Shown here piece by piece: positions 24,289 through 27,549 of a stretch of DNA of 27,549 nucleotides (the stretch's first letter is position 1; each line of letters opens with the position of its first letter). The stretch lies in assembly GCA_900544295.1 (NCBI GenBank), contig UQUO01000025.1, positions 1 to 27,549 of the forward strand, given 5' to 3'. The notes below the pieces were generated by a model. That model did not search any database. It saw only the letters and a list, made by a program, of their open reading frames with translations, and was not told the origin of the DNA. The stretch is from an uncultured Eubacteriales bacterium (GTDB lineage Bacteria; Bacillota; Clostridia; Oscillospirales; Oscillospiraceae). Position numbers and translations under genes: made by a program.

Positions 24289-26514
24289 CTATTTTTCAGA
24301 GCTCAGCCTGAGCCTCAGGCCGCTGTATCTCCTGGATTGGACGTGGTTGTCTATCATTCTGTGCGCCGTCTCTTCACCGCCGACGGCTATGAGCAGCTCC
24401 CGCGCGCGCGTCACCGCGGTGTAGAGCACGCCCCGCGTCAACAGCCGCGGCGCGGCCTGCGCCAGCGCGAGCACGACGGCCCTGTATTCGCTGCCCTGGG
24501 ACTTGTGGACCGTCATGGCCCAGGCATGCTCCAGCTGCATGAGCTGCTCAAAGCTCAGCGCCGCCACGCGCCCGTCAAAATCCACCGTCAGCGTTTCGTT
24601 CTCGGCGTCTATGCCGAGGATATAGCCTATGTCGCCGTTGTAGATGCCCGAGCCCGCTTCAGGCTCGCGGCCCTCTCCCTGCTCCCTGTGCCAGATTATA
24701 TCATAGTTATTCCGGATTTGCATTACCCTGTCGCCCTCACGGAAGGCAACTTCGCCAAAAATTTTCTCGTTTTTGCCCTTCGCGGGCGGGTTCAGCGCCG
24801 CCTGGAGCCGGCGGTTGAGCGAAATTGAGCCCAACTCCCCCTTCCGCGTCGGCGTCAGGACCTGTATCTCCTCCGGCTGGATGCCCATGCGCTTCGGCAG
24901 CCGCTCGGCGCACAGCTCGACTATCGTGTCCGACGCCCGCTCCTGCTCCGGACGGTTCAGCAGGAAGAGGCCGCCCGTGTTCTTGCGAAACTCCGGGTGC
25001 TCCCCCCTGTTTATCTCGTGCGCGCAGCGGACTATCCGGCTGTCCTCCGCCTGACGAAACACCTCCGTCAGCCTCACCGCCGGTATCTCCCCCGAGCGCA
25101 GGATATCTGAGAACACCCGCCCCGGCCCCACGCTCGGCAGCTGGTCCGCGTCCCCCACCAAAATGAGGCGGCAGCCCTCCGGCAGCGCCGCGAGCAGCGC
25201 GCGCATAAGCGTTATGTCAACCATCGAGCACTCGTCCAGCACGACGGCGCCACACTCCAGCGGGTCGTCCTCGTCACGGGAAAAGACGGTGTCCTCGCCC
25301 TCCGGAGAGAAGGCGGCGCCAAGCAGGCGGTGGATGGTGGAGGCCTCGCGGCCTGTGAGCTCGGACATGCGCTTGGCCGCGCGGCCAGTCGGCGCGGTGA
25401 GCAGCGTTTCTATTCCCAGAGAGTCGTAGAGGCTCAAAATCCCGTGCAGGGAGGTGGTCTTGCCCGTGCCGGGTCCGCCGGTGAGGGCCATGACCCGGCT
25501 CCTGGCGGCAAGGCTCAGGGCCTCGCGCTGCAGGGGCGCGTAGACTATGCCGCCCCTGGCCTCCACGCGCGCGACGAGCTGGCGCGTCGCCTCGTCCTCG
25601 GGTTTTGGCTCCGAGGCGAGGGCTTTGAGTTTTTCCGCGACATAGGTCTCGGCCTCGTAGAGCTCGGAGAGATAACAGGCCTCGCGGCCGGCGAGGCTGT
25701 CCTGCGTGACCTGGCCCTGCTCCCGCAGCTCGTCTATAGCGGCCTCCACGCTCTCTGGCGAGGCGCTTATGAACTGCGCCGTGGCGGGGACGAGCTTGTC
25801 CCTGGGAATGAAACAGTGGCCGTTCCCCGCGTTGTGCCTCAGCTCAAAGATGACGGCGGCGCGCACACGGTTCGGGTCCTCGGCATCGCCGCCCAGGTCA
25901 AAAGCCAGGCGGTCCGCCTCCGCGAAACTGCCGCCTATATGCGCCGCAGCAAGTATGTAGGGGTCCCCGCCGAGGACGTCCATGGCCTCCTCGCCGTAGA
26001 ACCTGTAGAGCCGAACGGCCAGGAGCGGCCGCAGGCCGTGGCCGCAGAGGAACTCCATGAGCCGCCGGAGCCCTGCCTGGCGGCGGAAGTCCGCCGAGAT
26101 GCGCGCGGCCTTCTCCCGGCCTATGCCGCGTATCTCCGAGAGCAGCTCAGGATGGTTTTCGAGCACGTCGAGGGTCTTTTCCCCGAATCTGTCCACGATG
26201 AGCGTGGCTGTTGCAGGGCCTATGCCCTTGACGGAGCGGCCCGCGAGGTAGGCGTAGATGGCCTCCGCCGTACGGGGCAGGCTGCGCTCGGCGTACTCGG
26301 CCCGGAACTGGCGGCCGTGGCTCGGGTGGGTCATCCATTCCCCGAAGGCGTGCAGCTCCTCGCCCGGGCAGGCCGAGGGCAGAGTTCCGACAACGGTGGT
26401 TACTCCGCCGTCCATGGTGTCCAGCCGCAGGACGGTATATCCGTTCTCCTCGTTGGCATAGACCACGCTCACGACCCGTCCGGAGAGCTCATTCAGTTCT
26501 TCTCGTTCGTCCAT
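24289..26514 (-). CDS. recD2: RecD2-type ATP-dependent DNA helicase
   Basis: A 741-residue SF1B helicase (5'-to-3' polarity in the family). An N-terminal OB-like region (GRVVSVVYANEENGYTVLRL) precedes helix-hairpin-helix DNA-binding elements (SVKGIGPATATLIVDRFG and EIRGIGREKAARIS, about 95-145), which mark RecD2 as distinct from RecBCD RecD. The motor has Walker A GGPGTGKTT (about 346-354), VVLDECSMVD (motif II), ILVGDADQLPSVGPG (motif III), and C-terminal WAMTVHKSQGSEY and LYTAVTRARELL. The role is in DNA repair or replication stress. The ATG at 26512-26514 is preferred for its GGGGA site; it overlaps the upstream gene by about 22 bases. An ATG five codons earlier is also possible. Confidence 0.94.
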   Translation of the reverse strand: MDEREELNELSGRVVSVVYANEENGYTVLRLDTMDGGVTTVVGTLPSACPGEELHAFGEWMTHPSHGRQFRAEYAERSLPRTAEAIYAYLAGRSVKGIGPATATLIVDRFGEKTLDVLENHPELLSEIRGIGREKAARISADFRRQAGLRRLMEFLCGHGLRPLLAVRLYRFYGEEAMDVLGGDPYILAAAHIGGSFAEADRLAFDLGGDAEDPNRVRAAVIFELRHNAGNGHCFIPRDKLVPATAQFISASPESVEAAIDELREQGQVTQDSLAGREACYLSELYEAETYVAEKLKALASEPKPEDEATRQLVARVEARGGIVYAPLQREALSLAARSRVMALTGGPGTGKTTSLHGILSLYDSLGIETLLTAPTGRAAKRMSELTGREASTIHRLLGAAFSPEGEDTVFSRDEDDPLECGAVVLDECSMVDITLMRALLAALPEGCRLILVGDADQLPSVGPGRVFSDILRSGEIPAVRLTEVFRQAEDSRIVRCAHEINRGEHPEFRKNTGGLFLLNRPEQERASDTIVELCAERLPKRMGIQPEEIQVLTPTRKGELGSISLNRRLQAALNPPAKGKNEKIFGEVAFREGDRVMQIRNNYDIIWHREQGEGREPEAGSGIYNGDIGYILGIDAENETLTVDFDGRVAALSFEQLMQLEHAWAMTVHKSQGSEYRAVVLALAQAAPRLLTRGVLYTAVTRARELLIAVGGEETAHRMIDNHVQSRRYSGLRLRLSSEK

Positions 26515-26825
26515 TCTTCCCCATCCCATCCGAGGCTGACGCAGTCCCAGCGCCGGGCTAGCAGCCGGGCCATTTCCCGGGTCTCTGCGTCCATGCCCCG
26601 GTCCTCAATTACTATGCTGCCTTTGAGCGTGCCGTTTTCTCTCAGCCATACGAGGGCACCCAGCGTCTCCTCCAGCCCTGGTTCCGGTCCAGTGACCAGC
26701 AGCCGGAATTCCAGGCGCGAATGTCTGCCGCAGCGCACTGGCAGCAGCAGCGTTCCCCTCAGCGACCAGAGGAACAACACCACCAGCCCCGACGCCACGG
26801 CGCAGAGCAGTATCTTCCAGAACAC
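26493..26825 (-). CDS. Small membrane-anchored protein of unknown function
   Basis: A 110-residue protein that I do not recognise. One N-terminal hydrophobic helix (about 4-30, ILLCAVASGLVVLFLWSL) leads to a soluble tail that appears to be cytoplasmic, because the sequence after the helix is Arg-rich (RCGRHSR). The tail includes LVWLRENGTLKGSIVIEDRGMD and ends in an acidic WDGEEWTNEKN. The start is a GTG (26823-26825) with GGGGGTGA four bases upstream. The frame overlaps the start of the helicase gene by 22 bases and codon use resembles its neighbours, which supports a real coupled gene. It is too short and variable to assign a family with confidence. Confidence 0.75.
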   Translation of the reverse strand: MFWKILLCAVASGLVVLFLWSLRGTLLLPVRCGRHSRLEFRLLVTGPEPGLEETLGALVWLRENGTLKGSIVIEDRGMDAETREMARLLARRWDCVSLGWDGEEWTNEKN

Positions 26826-26870
26826 GCCGTCACCCCCTCGCTTAATTCTATGGGGCGGCGGCCGGTTTTG

Positions 26871-27365
26871 TTAAACGAAAATTGAGGTGAAGCCGTAGGT
26901 CAGGCCTGTAACCAATATGCCGGCGATGATGACGCCGAGCAGTATGGAGGGCAGGGCGCTACGCAGGCGCATGTTCATAACGGCGGCGATGAGCGCCCCG
27001 GACCAGGCCCCCGTGCCGGGCAGGGGGATAGCGACGAAGAGCGTCAGCGCGAAGAACTGGAAGCGGTGTATCCTGTCCCATTTGCCCTCGGCCTTGGCCT
27101 CCAGCTTTTCTGCAAGCCGTCCAAGCCGCGGGCTGTGCTTCGTCATCCATTTGAATATGGGCCGTATGAACAGGATGATGAAAGGCACGGGCAGCATGTT
27201 GCCGGCTATGCTGACGCCCATCGCCTCCACGTGCGACAGCCCCAGGCCGACGCCTATGGGTATCGCCCCTCGCAGCTCGATGACCGGGATCATGGAGATG
27301 ATAAAGGTCGCGAGGTACTTCCCCACGTCCGCGCCGGTTATGGCTTCTACGATGAAATCTACCAT
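26871..27365 (-). CDS. COG2426 / small multidrug export family membrane protein
   Basis: A 164-residue membrane protein with about four hydrophobic helices. Recognised by ISMIPVIELRGAIPIGVGLG near the N-terminus (about 23-42), the middle loop FIRPIFKWM, and FVAIPLPGTGAWSGALIAA (about 110-128); both Pro/Gly-rich re-entrant-like motifs are hallmarks of Pfam Sm_multidrug_ex. The family name implies export but direct evidence is thin, and distant similarity to DedA-type proteins is plausible. The ATG has GAGGT nine bases upstream. It is the first gene seen of the minus-strand cluster that continues to the MreB-like gene; no clear promoter could be placed upstream. Confidence 0.88.
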   Translation of the reverse strand: MVDFIVEAITGADVGKYLATFIISMIPVIELRGAIPIGVGLGLSHVEAMGVSIAGNMLPVPFIILFIRPIFKWMTKHSPRLGRLAEKLEAKAEGKWDRIHRFQFFALTLFVAIPLPGTGAWSGALIAAVMNMRLRSALPSILLGVIIAGILVTGLTYGFTSIFV

Positions 27366-27489
27366 GCTTTGATTACCTCTCGATGTTTATGGTCGTGTTG
27401 CGGGTTCCGTCTGGCGGCGGGGGGTGGGGGCTTGGCTGGGAGGAACTCGCCGTTTTGTCCTGCTGGACTTTAGGTTGGTGCTGCCTGTT

Positions 27490-27529
27490 CCACCCCATTT
27501 CTTTGGTCTTGCCCAAAGAAACGGGGTGG
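27490..27529. repeat. Long inverted repeat upstream of the COG2426 gene
   Basis: CCACCCCATTTCTTTGG (27490-27506) faces CCAAAGAAACGGGGTGG (27513-27529), a 17-bp stem with one mismatch that becomes a G-U pair in minus-strand RNA. There is no T-run on either side, so it is not a normal terminator. Partial copies of the CCAAAGAAA motif follow at 27534-27543. The remaining 27366-27489 holds no recognisable gene. Confidence 0.75.
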
Positions 27530-27549
27530 AGCCCCAAAGAAAAACGCTT

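Overview
The window is a high-GC stretch (GC is visibly well over half) from a bacterial chromosome. Gene content and style point to an anaerobic Clostridia-class Firmicute, most likely a gut Oscillospiraceae-like organism. The reasons are a full V-type ATPase operon in the Enterococcus hirae ntp gene order, a BceRS/BceAB-type module with a YxeA protein, a YitT-family protein, strong AGGAGG ribosome sites, and short GC-rich hairpin repeats between genes. The taxonomic placement is inference. No phage, IS element, CRISPR array, tRNA or rRNA gene was seen. Most genes are tightly packed housekeeping or membrane-energetics genes.

Layout, left to right. (1) 1-600: no gene, but a cluster of GC-rich hairpin repeats. 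(2) 663-3936, minus strand: a translationally coupled trio, glycerol kinase (glpK) -> NUDIX hydrolase -> DUF1015 protein, each pair overlapping by ATGA. It ends at a strong terminator (607-633). (3) 4017-4964, plus strand: a monoacylglycerol-lipase-like alpha/beta hydrolase, divergent from glpK across 80 bp and with a good promoter of its own. (4) 4965-5254: a repeat-filled gap that also holds the V-ATPase operon terminator. (5) 5255-13835, minus strand: nine V-type ATPase genes, transcribed as G/H-like stalk subunit, I, K, E, C, F, A, B, D, from a recognisable promoter (13904-13932). A hairpin followed by a T-run lies in the leader. (6) 14124-15005, plus strand: a stand-alone acyltransferase-fold protein resembling the catalytic domain of 2-oxoacid dehydrogenase E2. 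(7) 15052-17970, minus strand: glyA, then a BceRS-like response regulator and intramembrane-sensing histidine kinase. (8) 18258-21477, plus strand: a BceAB-type ABC transporter and a YxeA-like small exported protein. (9) 21618-22478, plus strand: a YitT-family membrane protein with its own promoter. (10) 22532-27365, minus strand: a COG2426-type small membrane protein, a small unknown membrane-anchored protein, a RecD2-like helicase, a ComF-family phosphoribosyltransferase and an MreB/Mbl paralogue, closely spaced and probably co-transcribed. (11) The right end carries another long imperfect hairpin.

How the genes work together. The V-ATPase rotor subunit has the residues known to bind Na+ in E. 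hirae NtpK, so the complex is probably a sodium-coupled rotary ATPase. The hydrolase and glycerol kinase could form a small glycerolipid-to-glycerol-3-phosphate route. The two-component system and the ABC transporter look like one peptide-antibiotic sensing and detoxification module, split into divergent operons with glyA at the head of the regulatory half. The most unusual items are the orphan E2-like protein lacking the catalytic His, the leader hairpin of the V-ATPase operon, the coupled NUDIX-DUF1015 pair behind glpK, and the modular dispersed repeats. I see no clear evidence for a wholly novel multi-gene system.
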